DNA of 64,000 bases from Erwinia_E haradaeae_F (GCF_900698855.1 NZ_LR217698.1:682001-746000), one strand, 5' to 3'. Positions 30,869-41,230 are shown, numbered from the stretch's first letter. Notes: generated from the letters alone by a model not told the origin. Numbers and translations are program-made.

Positions 30869-33800
30869 TTATAATATCTGAAAGATTGGAAAAGGTATTT
30901 CTATGCCAATCTCCTGAAAACCTAATAAAATACGTCGATGTAGCTCATGACGTAACAACATTCTATGATTCATTTCAGCCGCATAAATTCGTAATTCAAA
31001 CAATTGAATCCCTTTTTGCAAGTCTACAAGAAAAGCTTCTGGATATGGATTTTCTAATACATATCGACAACCTTTAGCTGCTTGTAATAAAACCTGAGTC
31101 ACTTCTTCACTATTAGAATCCAATGAGACTGAAATATTTAATACCACCCGAGTCACAGAATCTGACAATGACCAATTAATAAATTGCTCAGTTAGAAATG
31201 ACTTATTTGGCATAATAATTTCTTTATGGTCCCAATCAGTAATAGTAGTTGCTCGAGTATTAATACGCGTGATACTTCCAGTTAAATCACGTATCGTAAC
31301 AGTATCACCGATACGAATTGGCTTCTCAAATAACAAAATTAAACCAGATATAAAATTAGCAAAAATTTCTTGTAATCCAAAACCTAATCCTACACTTAAC
31401 CCAGCAACTAACCATTGCAACTTGGACCAATCAATTCCAATCAATGTAAAACCAGTCAAACTACCAATTAAAACAATCAAATATTTAGTTAAAGTTTTAA
31501 TTGCATACCCTGTACCAGGGTTCAAACTAAGATGTTGTAGTAACGCTAACTCTAATAAAGCGGGCATATTCCGAACTAACTGTGTTGTAATGATTAACAC
31601 TAAAGCTGTATTCATTACTGATCCAACAGTAATAGGTTGTGGTTTCTTTGCCCCATGAATTGTAGTACTTACATCCCAAAGACGGATATTCTCTAAAAAA
31701 CTAAAAGCAGAATGAATCTCTGACCATAATAAAATAACAGAAACTAGAGCAACTAATGTTAAAAAAGAACGAACTAAACGTAATGACTGAGCGCTAATAG
31801 CGTCTAAATCAATACCAGGTTCATCAATCTCTATGTTATCATAAATACCCTGCTGAATACCTAACTCTTCTTCATTACGAGCGCGATGCGCGAGAATGTC
31901 TGCACGACGAGCACGGGCTCGGTCAAAAGCAATACGACGCCTCTGGATTAACATCCATCGACGAATAATATAGTACATTACTAAAAGAAGAAACCAAATA
32001 GCCAAAGAAGTTTCTAATCTAGCTAGCAAAGCTTTAGACGTTTCTAAATAACCAACACAGGAAGCTATGGCTGCGGCTATCGGAATAGAAAGCATAATAT
32101 TCCATAAAATATTGTTTATTACATTTTTTCTATTCCCATCTTTATCCAGATATAGTGGAATACCAGCATGTTTAAAACTTACCGTAACTAGGCTTAATGC
32201 TCCGCAAATGAGAATAAAACAAAAACGACCTAAAGTGGGAGAAAACTCACGATCCGATAAATTTTCAAAAGATATCAACATCATCATCAAAGGAACAACT
32301 GCGCCTATACATAACCTATAAAAACGCATCGCAAGAGCTACTCGATCTCTTGGCCAACGAAAATGTACAATAAACAGCCCCTTATTGTGGGCAAAAGTAT
32401 TGCAGACCATAAACCCCCAAAGCAAAGGAACACTAGCAGTTACACCATATCCAATAGCCACTGCGATGGAATAAGGCCAAGAGCGCTGCAAACCATAGCC
32501 TAACACAGCAAAAAAAACAGGAAGAGGTAGAGCAAATAAAATTGACCAAAATACAGTACGCATTGTTAGACTAAACTGGTCTTGAGTGACTTTTCCTACC
32601 TTTTTAGAAGCACGATCAAGAAAAGAACAAAAATGAGGATGCGAACCAATGCTAAAACTAACTAATAGACTAGATGAAAACAGTAGAATTACTGTATCCC
32701 GAGTGGTACACATCATTATTATTGCTCTACTTAATTGACCGAGCGTATCCAATGATAAAAGCTTCTTTAAATCATATACCAATTCAATCGGATATCTAAA
32801 ATTTAATGAACTTACATCAGCACTCCAGAACAAGTAACGATGACTAGCATCTTTAACTTTCTTCAAAGCATCTACCAAATGAGTATTACTCACATTTAAC
32901 TTAGTTAATTCTAGAGCAAGAATATCAGAACCAGATATTAAAGAAGTTAAAATCTTATTTTGCATTTTTAATTGAGTTATGAATATATTTTTGAGATCTT
33001 TAGTTAAAAAAGAATAATCTTTTTCTAGAAGCAGCGATTGTTTCCCTAAAAGTTCTATATAATATAAACGCTTGGCACGCAATTCAGCCATTTCACTATT
33101 AAACTGGTGAGTCTTTGGCATTTTAGGTAAGCGAGCAACTAAAGATCGAAGTGCTTCACCAAGTGAATTTGACATACTGAGCCACTGAGACTGCTCACTA
33201 ATTGTATTTAACGCCTCCCGAACTTGTATAATTTGGTTAGCAACAACATGCTGCTGAGCAAGCACCATTTCCATACGCACACGCTGCTTCTTTAGCTCTG
33301 ATAAAAGTTCACGATTTAGATCTAACTGAGAACTAATACTATCAGGTATGTTATAATGATCTTTAGGAAATTGCCCGATAAATACTAATTTCTGCCCAAC
33401 AACATTCCGGATATTATAATCTTGCAGAGTGCATAGCTGTACTGTTTTTACATTAAAACTATCTACTTTAGACAGATAGGTATTAACACTAACTGTTTCT
33501 AAGCAAGCATAATTAGATGATAATACTGGATATAATTTAGAGGAATTTAATTGAAAAAAATATCTCAAAAATTCTTTACTTTTTTCCTCTTCATGCAATT
33601 TCTGATTAGAAACAGAGAAAAACAATATCTTCCAAACATGATCTATGATCTTCAGATTATTAATTATTTCAATAGGATAAGAAAATAGGTTCAATAAATA
33701 AACACCTATATTCCAAAACTCAGATCGCTTAATTTGAGTTTTCCAAAACATGTCTATATTCTGACTACTACTCTCTAAAACTACCTTCTTACGACTCTTT

Positions 33801-34120
33801 TGAATTATGTAAAAACCTGATTTGATCAGACGTGTAGGGGTCACAAGAATTGTCGACAAATAATCTCTATATCTCCAGAAGAAAGAAATATCTATATCCT
33901 TAGGTTCTTGAGAGTAATTCAAATATCGGTTGTATAAGCAACACTGATCTTCTTTAATGTGAAATGGATAATTATTAATTCTTTTTGGATTAGTATAAAT
34001 ATGACTATAGTTTTCTTCTTTACATACAGATCTAATCTGAGCTACATCTATAGCTACGAAAATATTAAGTAATTGGGTAATACCCCCTAAGAGAAATATA
34101 ATCAATAAAAGCCGTAGCAT
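30869..34120 (-). CDS. mscM: Miniconductance mechanosensitive channel MscM (YjeP type)
   Basis: Large inner-membrane MscS-family channel that opens under osmotic downshock. 1083 residues (E. coli 1107). An N-terminal signal peptide (LRLLLIIFLLGGITQLL) leads to a long, coiled-coil-prone periplasmic part (about residues 260-420), then many membrane helices from about 470, and a C-terminal MscS core: GLSVGLGFGLQEIFANFISG, FEKPIRIGDTVTI and WDHKEIIMPNKSF. It begins two bases after psd, the same pairing as in E. coli. The N-terminal 250 residues are the least conserved. Retention of so large a gene in a reduced genome suggests selection against osmotic stress. Confidence 0.94.
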   Translation of the reverse strand: MLRLLLIIFLLGGITQLLNIFVAIDVAQIRSVCKEENYSHIYTNPKRINNYPFHIKEDQCCLYNRYLNYSQEPKDIDISFFWRYRDYLSTILVTPTRLIKSGFYIIQKSRKKVVLESSSQNIDMFWKTQIKRSEFWNIGVYLLNLFSYPIEIINNLKIIDHVWKILFFSVSNQKLHEEEKSKEFLRYFFQLNSSKLYPVLSSNYACLETVSVNTYLSKVDSFNVKTVQLCTLQDYNIRNVVGQKLVFIGQFPKDHYNIPDSISSQLDLNRELLSELKKQRVRMEMVLAQQHVVANQIIQVREALNTISEQSQWLSMSNSLGEALRSLVARLPKMPKTHQFNSEMAELRAKRLYYIELLGKQSLLLEKDYSFLTKDLKNIFITQLKMQNKILTSLISGSDILALELTKLNVSNTHLVDALKKVKDASHRYLFWSADVSSLNFRYPIELVYDLKKLLSLDTLGQLSRAIIMMCTTRDTVILLFSSSLLVSFSIGSHPHFCSFLDRASKKVGKVTQDQFSLTMRTVFWSILFALPLPVFFAVLGYGLQRSWPYSIAVAIGYGVTASVPLLWGFMVCNTFAHNKGLFIVHFRWPRDRVALAMRFYRLCIGAVVPLMMMLISFENLSDREFSPTLGRFCFILICGALSLVTVSFKHAGIPLYLDKDGNRKNVINNILWNIMLSIPIAAAIASCVGYLETSKALLARLETSLAIWFLLLVMYYIIRRWMLIQRRRIAFDRARARRADILAHRARNEEELGIQQGIYDNIEIDEPGIDLDAISAQSLRLVRSFLTLVALVSVILLWSEIHSAFSFLENIRLWDVSTTIHGAKKPQPITVGSVMNTALVLIITTQLVRNMPALLELALLQHLSLNPGTGYAIKTLTKYLIVLIGSLTGFTLIGIDWSKLQWLVAGLSVGLGFGLQEIFANFISGLILLFEKPIRIGDTVTIRDLTGSITRINTRATTITDWDHKEIIMPNKSFLTEQFINWSLSDSVTRVVLNISVSLDSNSEEVTQVLLQAAKGCRYVLENPYPEAFLVDLQKGIQLFELRIYAAEMNHRMLLRHELHRRILLGFQEIGIEIPFPIFQIL

Positions 34121-34122
34121 AT

Positions 34123-35034
34123 CTATCTCATTATGGGTTTATAACAATCTTCTTCTTGATTATCTTCTGTTATCACCTGGGCCATTGGTTGACCAAAACG
34201 AACTTGACTTCCTGGTATTAAATTTGCGACTATCTTTACTTTTCTCGGTGGAAATAAATTAATAACAGTGGATCCAAATTTAAAACAGCCCATTTCCTCA
34301 CCCTTCATTAATGCTATTTGATCCGATGCCTGATTGGTATTAGGCCAATTCCAATATTTTATAATACCTGCGCGCGGTGGCGTAACAGTTCCTAGCCAAC
34401 TAGTCTGAATACTTCCGACAATAGAAGAACCAACTAAGATCTGCGCCATTTCTCCAAAATTAGTATCAAAAAAACAAATAACTCTTTCGTTACGCGCAAA
34501 TAAATTAGGTATTTTCTTTACCATTAAACTATTAAGTGAATAAAGCTCACCAGGTACATAAATCATCGTACGTAAACTTCCTGAGCATGGCATATGGACA
34601 CGATGATAATCCCCTGGAGCTAAATACGTAGTAATAAATTCTCCATTCTCAAATAAAGATGTCATAGAAGAATTTCCTGCTAGCAAAGCTAAGAGAGAAT
34701 AAGTATGACCTTTAGCTTGAAATACTTTATCACCTTGAATAGAACCTAACTGGCTAATTCGACCATTAACTGGAAAACTTAATAACCGCGGATCAGTATC
34801 AATGAAATATAAATCATCACGTAACTGACGTATAAAAAAATCATTAAAGGTAAGATAAATAGATGTATCAGGGTACTTAGCCTCCCTCATGTCTATCTTA
34901 TAGAACCAGATAAAAGCGTCAATTATAGCTTTAGTCAACCATCCACCTTGTTTATTGGCTCCCCATCCTAATAATTCAGTCATAACTTTTTTAGGAAAGA
35001 AACGGTATAAAATCAATTTTAAACGGTCTAACAA
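34123..35034 (-). CDS. psd: Phosphatidylserine decarboxylase proenzyme
   Basis: Makes phosphatidylethanolamine from phosphatidylserine; the proenzyme self-cleaves at a Gly-Ser bond to form its pyruvoyl group. I place the start at the TTG at 35034: it gives 303 residues, exactly the E. coli spacing to GWGANK, and has GGAGG four bases upstream. An ATG at 35052 would add six residues encoding that site. DYHRVHMPC keeps the catalytic His; the cleavage motif reads FGST (LGST in E. coli). The striking point is residue 90: IDTDPRLLSFPVNG against IDTDPNVLVMPADG, so the Asp of the self-cleavage triad is Asn here (codon AAT). Confidence 0.94.
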   Translation of the reverse strand: MLDRLKLILYRFFPKKVMTELLGWGANKQGGWLTKAIIDAFIWFYKIDMREAKYPDTSIYLTFNDFFIRQLRDDLYFIDTDPRLLSFPVNGRISQLGSIQGDKVFQAKGHTYSLLALLAGNSSMTSLFENGEFITTYLAPGDYHRVHMPCSGSLRTMIYVPGELYSLNSLMVKKIPNLFARNERVICFFDTNFGEMAQILVGSSIVGSIQTSWLGTVTPPRAGIIKYWNWPNTNQASDQIALMKGEEMGCFKFGSTVINLFPPRKVKIVANLIPGSQVRFGQPMAQVITEDNQEEDCYKPIMR

Positions 35035-35063
35035 ATTTCCTCCTACATACATACGGTAAGCAA

Positions 35064-35087
35064 TATAATCTTCAGAAGAAGATTATA
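35064..35087 (-). promoter_or_regulatory. 10-bp hairpin in the psd leader
   Basis: Arms TATAATCTTC and GAAGATTATA with a four-base loop, 30 bases upstream of the psd start. If transcribed with psd it would sit just before the ribosome binding site. It could also be a relic terminator of the lost upstream gene (rsgA in E. coli). No function can be assigned. Confidence 0.35.
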
Positions 35088-35766
35088 ACAGTCTATATTA
35101 TGTAAAACTATAATAAGATTAAATAATCTTTGTTTCTTCCTGATTATTTTTGTATTTTTTTTTAAAATAAATCAAATATTTTCTAAATAAAATTCAGATA
35201 AAACTATCTAATAAATCATATTTACTAATCTTCAGTACCAGTATGTTTGTATACAAAAATATTTACTGTTTATTGGAGCCCTCATATAAAATAAAGCTAT
35301 TTATATTTTATTAGTCTTTTATGAAAAAATAGAGAACCATTATACCTAACTTATCGATATGATCCTATATATCATAGTAATCTAATTTTTAATTATCTAG
35401 TATTTAGGTCAAAGTGCCTTTTTATATAAATCAATCTAACGATATTCATCATACAAACTCAAGATGGAACTGTACACTTATGTTCATACCATGAATGAAA
35501 ATTATTAAAATATGTTATACCTTAATTCTCAAACAAAAAGACCCAGAACGCTTTAATTATTTTATAAGATAACTGTCTCAAATATCTTAAAAAATAAAAA
35601 ATTAAATTCCTCTATAAAAATAAAGAGTTCTTGATTCTTTACTCAAAAATCTTATCTTATTAGTCAATCATTGAACTATATAAAAAAATATATATGATAT
35701 TGATAATACTATAAAATTAATATTTATACACTATCACATCTTTACACTTGCAGTTAAAGGCAAACT
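35088..35766. other. Spacer between psd and cysK
   Basis: About 680 AT-rich bases between divergently oriented genes. rsgA and orn, the E. coli neighbours of psd, are not recognisable. It must hold the promoters of psd-mscM and cysK, but none can be singled out. Confidence 0.5.
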
Positions 35767-36750
35767 ATGAGCAATATTTATAAAGATAACTCTTGTACTA
35801 TCGGACGAACACCTCTTATACAATTAAACAGGATTGGAAATAGACGAATTTTAGTTAAAGTTGAGTCTAGAAATCCTAGTTTTAGCGTTAAATGTCGTAT
35901 TGGCGCTAATATGATTTGGGATGCAGAGAAACGGGGGGTACTTAAAAAGGGAACACATTTAATTGAACCAACTAGCGGTAATACCGGTATTGCTCTGGCC
36001 TATGTAGCGGCAGCGCGCGGATATAGCCTGACTTTGACAATGCCAGATTCAATGAGTATTGAGCGCCGAAAGCTCTTAAGAGCATTAGGGGCTAATGTAA
36101 TATTAACTGAAGGAATCCAAGGAATGAGAGGAGCCATTGATAAAGCTGAGGAGCTTATCACCAATAATCCAAAAAAATTCCTTCTTTTACAACAGTTTAA
36201 TAATCCAGCAAATCCAGAAATTCACGAAAAAACAACTGGTCCAGAAATCTGGCAAGATACGGATGGAAACATAGATGTATTTATTTCAGGCGTAGGTACT
36301 GGTGGTACTTTCACTGGAGTCAGTCGTTACCTCAAACTCACGAAAGGAATAAAAAACCTAATGTCAGTTGCAGTAGAACCAGCTGATTCTTCCGTTATTT
36401 CTCAAGTTCTATTAGGAAAAAAAATACAACCTGGTCCGCATAAAATTCAAGGTATTGGTGCTGGATTCATTCCAATGAATCTGGATATAAATCTTATAGA
36501 CCGCGTTATATCTGTTACAAATGATGAAGCGATTAATGGAGCACGAATTTTAATGCTTAAAGAAGGTATTTTATCTGGTATCTCTTCTGGAGCCGCTATT
36601 GTGGCAGCATTAAAATTACAAGAAGAGAATAATTTTAAAGAAAAAAATATCGTGGTTATCTTACCTTCTTCGGGCGAGCGCTACCTATCAACTTCTCTAT
36701 TTGAGAACTACGCTGATGATAGCTGTCATAAAATACATCCACATATTTAA
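35767..36750 (+). CDS. cysK: Cysteine synthase A (O-acetylserine sulfhydrylase)
   Basis: PLP enzyme that makes cysteine from O-acetylserine and sulfide. 327 residues (E. coli CysK 323); it matches CysK clearly better than CysM. The N-terminus MSNIYKDNSCTIGRTPLIQL, the PLP lysine in NPSFSVKCRIGANMIW (residue 42), the substrate loop PTSGNTGIALA, GVGTGGTFTGVSRY and the C-terminal SSGERYLSTSLF are all present. In E. coli cysK is upstream of ptsHI; here it is 31 kb from ptsI, showing rearrangement. It needs PLP, while the pdxY of this window is broken. Confidence 0.97.
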   Translation: MSNIYKDNSCTIGRTPLIQLNRIGNRRILVKVESRNPSFSVKCRIGANMIWDAEKRGVLKKGTHLIEPTSGNTGIALAYVAAARGYSLTLTMPDSMSIERRKLLRALGANVILTEGIQGMRGAIDKAEELITNNPKKFLLLQQFNNPANPEIHEKTTGPEIWQDTDGNIDVFISGVGTGGTFTGVSRYLKLTKGIKNLMSVAVEPADSSVISQVLLGKKIQPGPHKIQGIGAGFIPMNLDINLIDRVISVTNDEAINGARILMLKEGILSGISSGAAIVAALKLQEENNFKEKNIVVILPSSGERYLSTSLFENYADDSCHKIHPHI

Positions 36751-37317
36751 TTTTTAATGATTCTTAATCAATTAAATTATACTCTCTTATTTAAGATAAG
36801 TCTTTCAATAATATACGATTCAAGATCTTATAAATTTATTAGACAACTGTCTAATGAAGTTAAAATGATATCTATAATTCTAAATATTCTAATTATCAAT
36901 ATAGGTGTATATTTTTTATAATTATCAAAATATTAATATAACTTATGTTTTTGTTAAAAAACCATCCTTAAAAAAGTAGTCAATGAGTACCATAATCTTA
37001 CTTAAGGTACTTATCTGTTTTATTTTATCAATTACACTAAAATAGATAGCTTGTATATCAAGCTATCTATTTTAGTGTAAAAGAAAATATAAAATACTTA
37101 TTTTATAAAAACATAAAAAATAATCGCTTTAAATCAATAAAATTAGATAAAATACAATTGTTTTCACATTTAAATTTTAAATACATCAAATCTATGATTG
37201 ATATATAAGGAATATTATTAACTTTCTGTAAATTAGAAAAAATCTATTTTGTTTATTCACTGATATTAATTTTAAAAAAATAATATTAATATCAATAATA
37301 CTCAATCGCATTAGTAA
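36751..37317. other. Convergent spacer between cysK and the tRNA cluster
   Basis: AT-rich, no gene. It contains several hairpins: an 8-bp stem at 36838-36855 (ATTAGACA, TGTCTAAT), a 6-bp stem at 36986-37011 (AGTACC, GGTACT) followed by T-rich sequence, and the 22-bp palindrome at 37032-37080 listed separately. Confidence 0.55.
37032..37080. repeat. 22-bp perfect inverted repeat between cysK and thrT
   Basis: Arms 37032-37053 and 37059-37080 are exact reverse complements (the left begins TTACACTAAAATAG) around the loop TATAT. It sits between two convergent transcription units, cysK (+) and the four-tRNA operon (-), like the palindromes at dapB/hflC and nfuA/rplY. A bidirectional transcript end is the simplest reading. 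No U tract follows on either strand. Confidence 0.85.
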
Positions 37318-37393
37318 TGGTGCTGATACCCAGATTTGAACTGGGGGCCTCACCCTTACCAAGGGTGTGCTCTACCTACTGAGCTATATCAGC
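37318..37393 (-). tRNA. thrT: tRNA-Thr (GGT)
   Basis: A 76-base cloverleaf on the minus strand, acceptor GCTGATA/TATCAGC with discriminator A and an encoded CCA. The anticodon loop CTTGGTAAG gives anticodon GGT. It is the last gene of the thrU-tyrU-glyT-thrT cluster, same order as E. coli. There tufB follows; here it does not. Confidence 0.97.
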
Positions 37394-37398
37394 AAGAT

Positions 37399-37473
37399 TG
37401 GAGCGAATGACGGGAATCGAACCCGTATCATCAGCTTGGAAGGCTGAGGTAATAACCATTATACGACATCCGC
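37399..37473 (-). tRNA. glyT: tRNA-Gly (TCC)
   Basis: A 75-base minus-strand cloverleaf with acceptor GCGGATG/CATTCGC (one G-U pair), discriminator T and encoded CCA. The anticodon loop CTTCCAAG gives TCC, reading GGA and GGG. It matches E. coli glyT in sequence and in place between tyrU and thrT. Confidence 0.97.
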
Positions 37474-37671
37474 ATTTTGTTTTCTTCTGACTTAGCTATT
37501 AATTTATAATTTTAACCATTGCATGATATAAATTATCATTACTATTCACTTTTTCTTAATTGTGCTTTACCAACCATTTATCTTAATCTATAAGATTCTC
37601 TTTAATTTATAAACTTTATTATCATCAATCTTAGAATTTCTATTCTAATTAACATCTATCATAAACTAAGA

Positions 37672-37756
<85 letters not shown>

Positions 37757-37767
37757 TAAACATTAAA

Positions 37768-37843
<76 letters not shown>

Positions 37844-38047
37844 TATTAACTAGTCTCTAGTTTAGAAAAACCTGAGCCTAGATGCAACAAAAATTATAAT
37901 ATTTGTTATATTATATAGAACTTCATAAAAACTACGGAAATAATCACGTAATCTGAATCCAAATGAATCTATTAAAATTCTTATAAATTGAACTAATCTT
38001 TTTGAAAATTAATTAATGAGATAGAAATAAATAAATTGATAAAAATA

Positions 38048-39217
38048 TTAAATACCTAACATATACGATAAAGTCTTGCGTTTTAACCACATTGAATGTT
38101 CAGTAATCAATAATCCTATATTACGTAAAACTTTTATCGGTATACTTTTCTTATTAAAAACGTAGTACAATAGATCCATCCCATTTTGCATCATTCGATT
38201 ATCGCTTTCTCGTTGATATTGATAACCTTGTAACACATCTCTATGAAACCATTTAGTCATATTCTCTCTTGCCTTACTTAATACCGAAATTAACACCATA
38301 GCATCGCGATAACCAAGATTTACCCCTTGTCCAGCCAATGGATGTATCGTATGCGCAGAATCTCCAGCTAAAGCTAGACCCGGTAAAGTATATGATGTCA
38401 CATGTTTTCGTGATAAAGAAAACGACGCGGCCATAACAGGAGTAACTTTTCCGAGTTGAATTGGAAAAGTATTGTGAATCTCTTTTGTTAATGCAAGCAT
38501 ACTCATCGACTGAAGTTTTTGAATCCAATCCGGTCTATCATACCAAACTAATGATGCCCAACAGCCAAACAATGGCAAAAAAGCTCGAGGTCCACGTGGT
38601 GTAAACTGTTGCCAAGCAATATCTCCTGCTTCACCTTCACAATGCACACTAATTAACATGCAGGATTGCTGATAGAACCAACCTGTCTTTCTGATGCCTG
38701 CCAATTTACATACTTGTGAATCTGCTCCATCTGCGCCTATGATTAATTTTGCCTCTACTCTGTCACCGTTATCTAAAAACAAATTCCAGTGATCATTAAC
38801 TCGATTCATGCTTTGCAATAAAGAAGGACATAAAAGATATATATTCTCTTTACATAGCTTTTTCCATAATGCATGTTGTAAAACATGGTTTTCAACCATA
38901 TATCCTAACTCAGGCAATCCTACTAATGCTGAATCAAATTTTAATTTTGTGTTTTGACATTCCCATACCTCCTGCCTTCGATAAGGTGCGCATCTCATCA
39001 TTAAAACATCTTGCCACACTCCTAACTGTCTCAGAAAGCTAATTGAAGAAGAATTAATTGCTGAGATACGCAAATTAGGGTGAGTGTTAGGGTCAAATAG
39101 AAGAGGCATTTTCTTTTCAAGCAACGCAACTTGAAAACCATTTTTTGCAAGCCCGCAGGCCAGAGCTGCGCCAATCATTCCTCCACCAACTATTGCAACT
39201 TCAACTGTGTATTTGAT
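38048..39217 (-). CDS. ubiF: 3-demethoxyubiquinol 3-hydroxylase, no canonical start codon
   Basis: FAD monooxygenase for a ring hydroxylation in ubiquinone synthesis. Best match is UbiF: RISAINSSS, LGYMVENHVLQHALW, IGADGADSQV, SCMLISVHCEGEAGD, and GLALAGDSAHTIHPLAGQGVNLGYRD. The first ATG (39178) starts inside the FAD-binding motif and would remove VAIVGGG. The frame stays open upstream to a TAA at 39233-39235 but offers no ATG, GTG or TTG. The ATC at 39215-39217 would give 389 residues (E. coli 391) and lies 10 bases after AAGGAG, so I use it as the likely start; ATA at 39224-39226 is too close to that site. Either a rare AUC/AUA start or a newly crippled gene. Confidence 0.85.
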   Translation of the reverse strand: MKYTVEVAIVGGGMIGAALACGLAKNGFQVALLEKKMPLLFDPNTHPNLRISAINSSSISFLRQLGVWQDVLMMRCAPYRRQEVWECQNTKLKFDSALVGLPELGYMVENHVLQHALWKKLCKENIYLLCPSLLQSMNRVNDHWNLFLDNGDRVEAKLIIGADGADSQVCKLAGIRKTGWFYQQSCMLISVHCEGEAGDIAWQQFTPRGPRAFLPLFGCWASLVWYDRPDWIQKLQSMSMLALTKEIHNTFPIQLGKVTPVMAASFSLSRKHVTSYTLPGLALAGDSAHTIHPLAGQGVNLGYRDAMVLISVLSKARENMTKWFHRDVLQGYQYQRESDNRMMQNGMDLLYYVFNKKSIPIKVLRNIGLLITEHSMWLKRKTLSYMLGI

Positions 39218-40588
39218 GTTTTTTATTCTCCTTTACCGAAAGTTTTAAATCAACATTGATGCATACTTAATTTAATCAATATCGGAATACTGTATTAAAG
39301 ATACTAACTATCATCATTCCAATTTCCTTATTCTTATTCTTGTTTTCTAAAATAATTTGAAAATAACTATTGCTTATAACTGAAAAATTCCAGAACACAA
39401 TTGGCTATCACTTAATAATTAATATATAAGAATCTTATATTTAATCAAATAGACATCCATCTAACATCATTTACAAATTCTATGATTTTGATTTATGTCT
39501 ATGTTAATTTTATTCAATTATAGCACTTTGTTATTAAATTGTTTTTTTAATTATAAGCCACTAACTCTATACAATTATAACAATCACCCTATATTTCTAA
39601 TCACGCTAAACATTCTTGCTCCGATTTTTATAAAATGTAATATGTTTAATCTCTATCTAATGAACAATGCTAAATCAGAGTAGAATGAAATATTTATCAG
39701 ATAAATAAAAACCGTTCTATCTTGTTTTATCTAAAAATTTAAATAAAATACTACTAATATAATCATATCTTATAAATTATAGACTAAAACTCCAGCTTAG
39801 TTGTCATAAAACGATCAATTCACCAAATAATAGATTTGAAGCAAAATTAGCTACTTAACCTTTTATAAACTATCTAAACCATGCAATCTACATGAGAACC
39901 AATTATACTTGCTTAAATAAAAAAACAATATTATTAATAGACAACCTAGTTGCATAAAAGATAAAAAATACACCTCTACTCCTCTTTATTAAAAAACACA
40001 CATAAAATTAACCACTAAAAATTAACACACATGATTAATTTGTAAATTAATAATTAAAAAGATAAATAGATCCAAACTGAAATTATTCAGTAATATAATG
40101 TTATAGACATTTGACATCATCGTTCTTTAATAAACAGTTTCTTATTATTTTTAAGACTAAAATAGCGCATTAATATATGCCTATATATACTTCAATTATA
40201 AATAAAAAAATACTTCTCATTCTGATAAGATACAGTTTTTATTCTAATCTAAACGATGAATGCATACCAATCAATTTATAAACAATCAATCGCATCTAAA
40301 AAAAATAAAGTTCGACTAATCATTCCATTGCTAATCACAATAAATCATCTGTTCATTAATAATTATTAAAGTTAAAATTACTATCAATTCAACTATATAA
40401 AAAATATAATCCTTTATTATCATAGTTTTAGAATATGATGTGATTGTAAGAAATCTAAACATCCCTAGTGTAAACATACATAATGCCATTTAACATAAAA
40501 AGTAACCTAAAATTATATCAATACCAGTATAAATATTATGTTGCATGATCCACTAACTCAAAATTACTTAAGGAGATAATGAGATAGC
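39218..40588. other. 1.4-kb spacer between ubiF and tmk
   Basis: AT-rich sequence between divergent genes. A 62-codon plus-strand frame at 39495-39683 is rich in Leu, Tyr and Asn and resembles nothing known to me; I treat it as chance. No hairpin or RNA gene noted. Confidence 0.5.
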
Positions 40589-41230
40589 ATGAGTGGTAAA
40601 TTTATTGTTATCGAAGGTCTCGAAGGAGCAGGAAAAAGTACAGCGTGTCATGAAATTATAACTCTTCTTTATCAATATGGAATTAAAAATGTTATATATA
40701 CACGTGAACCAGGCGGCACCCCAATAGCAGAACAATTACGAACATTAATTCAACAAAAGGAAATGTTAAAAGAAGAAATAACAGATTATGCTGAGTTATT
40801 AATGCTATATGCAGCACGAATTCAATTAGTAGACAATATAATTAAACCAGCATTAGAAAGAGGGTCCTGGGTAGTAGGGGATAGGCATGACCTTTCATCA
40901 CAAGCTTATCAAGGTGGCGGGAGAAAAATTAAACCTGATTTTATTAACCATCTTAAAGAAGAACTCTTAGGTGATTTTTCACCAGATCTTACATTGTATC
41001 TTGATATAACCCCTGAGATCAGTTTACAGAGAACTCAAAAACGAGGCGCTCTAGATCGTATTGAAATAGAATCTCTTGGTTTTTTTACTCGAACCCGAAA
41101 CCGATATCTTGCTCTAGCCCTGAAAGACAAACGAATTCAGATTATTGACGCAACTCAGCAACAAAACAAAGTTACTTCTCAGTTACATAAAAAAATAAAC
41201 CAATGGTTACAAGAATCTTATAAATTTTAA
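40589..41230 (+). CDS. tmk: Thymidylate kinase
   Basis: Phosphorylates dTMP to dTDP for DNA synthesis. 213 residues, same as E. coli. P-loop VIEGLEGAGKST at residue 6, the TREPGGTPIAEQLR segment, DRHDLSSQAYQGGGR and YLDITPEISLQR with the lid RGALDRIE. An AAGGAG lies 13 bases before the ATG. In E. coli holB follows; here only spacer follows. Confidence 0.97.
   Translation: MSGKFIVIEGLEGAGKSTACHEIITLLYQYGIKNVIYTREPGGTPIAEQLRTLIQQKEMLKEEITDYAELLMLYAARIQLVDNIIKPALERGSWVVGDRHDLSSQAYQGGGRKIKPDFINHLKEELLGDFSPDLTLYLDITPEISLQRTQKRGALDRIEIESLGFFTRTRNRYLALALKDKRIQIIDATQQQNKVTSQLHKKINQWLQESYKF

Noticed and set aside
31269..31658. 129-codon open frame antisense to mscM
   Set aside because: Lies fully inside the conserved MscS core coding region on the other strand; a shadow frame. 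The same holds for 15225-15689 in rpoC.
35767..36750. cysM instead of cysK
   Set aside because: The N-terminus, the NPSFSVKCRIGANMIW active-site context and length fit CysK; CysM has GNNPAGSVKDR and is shorter.
39495..39683. 62-codon plus-strand frame upstream of tmk
   Set aside because: Low-complexity hydrophobic translation without recognisable domain or ribosome binding site; this length is expected by chance in such spacers.
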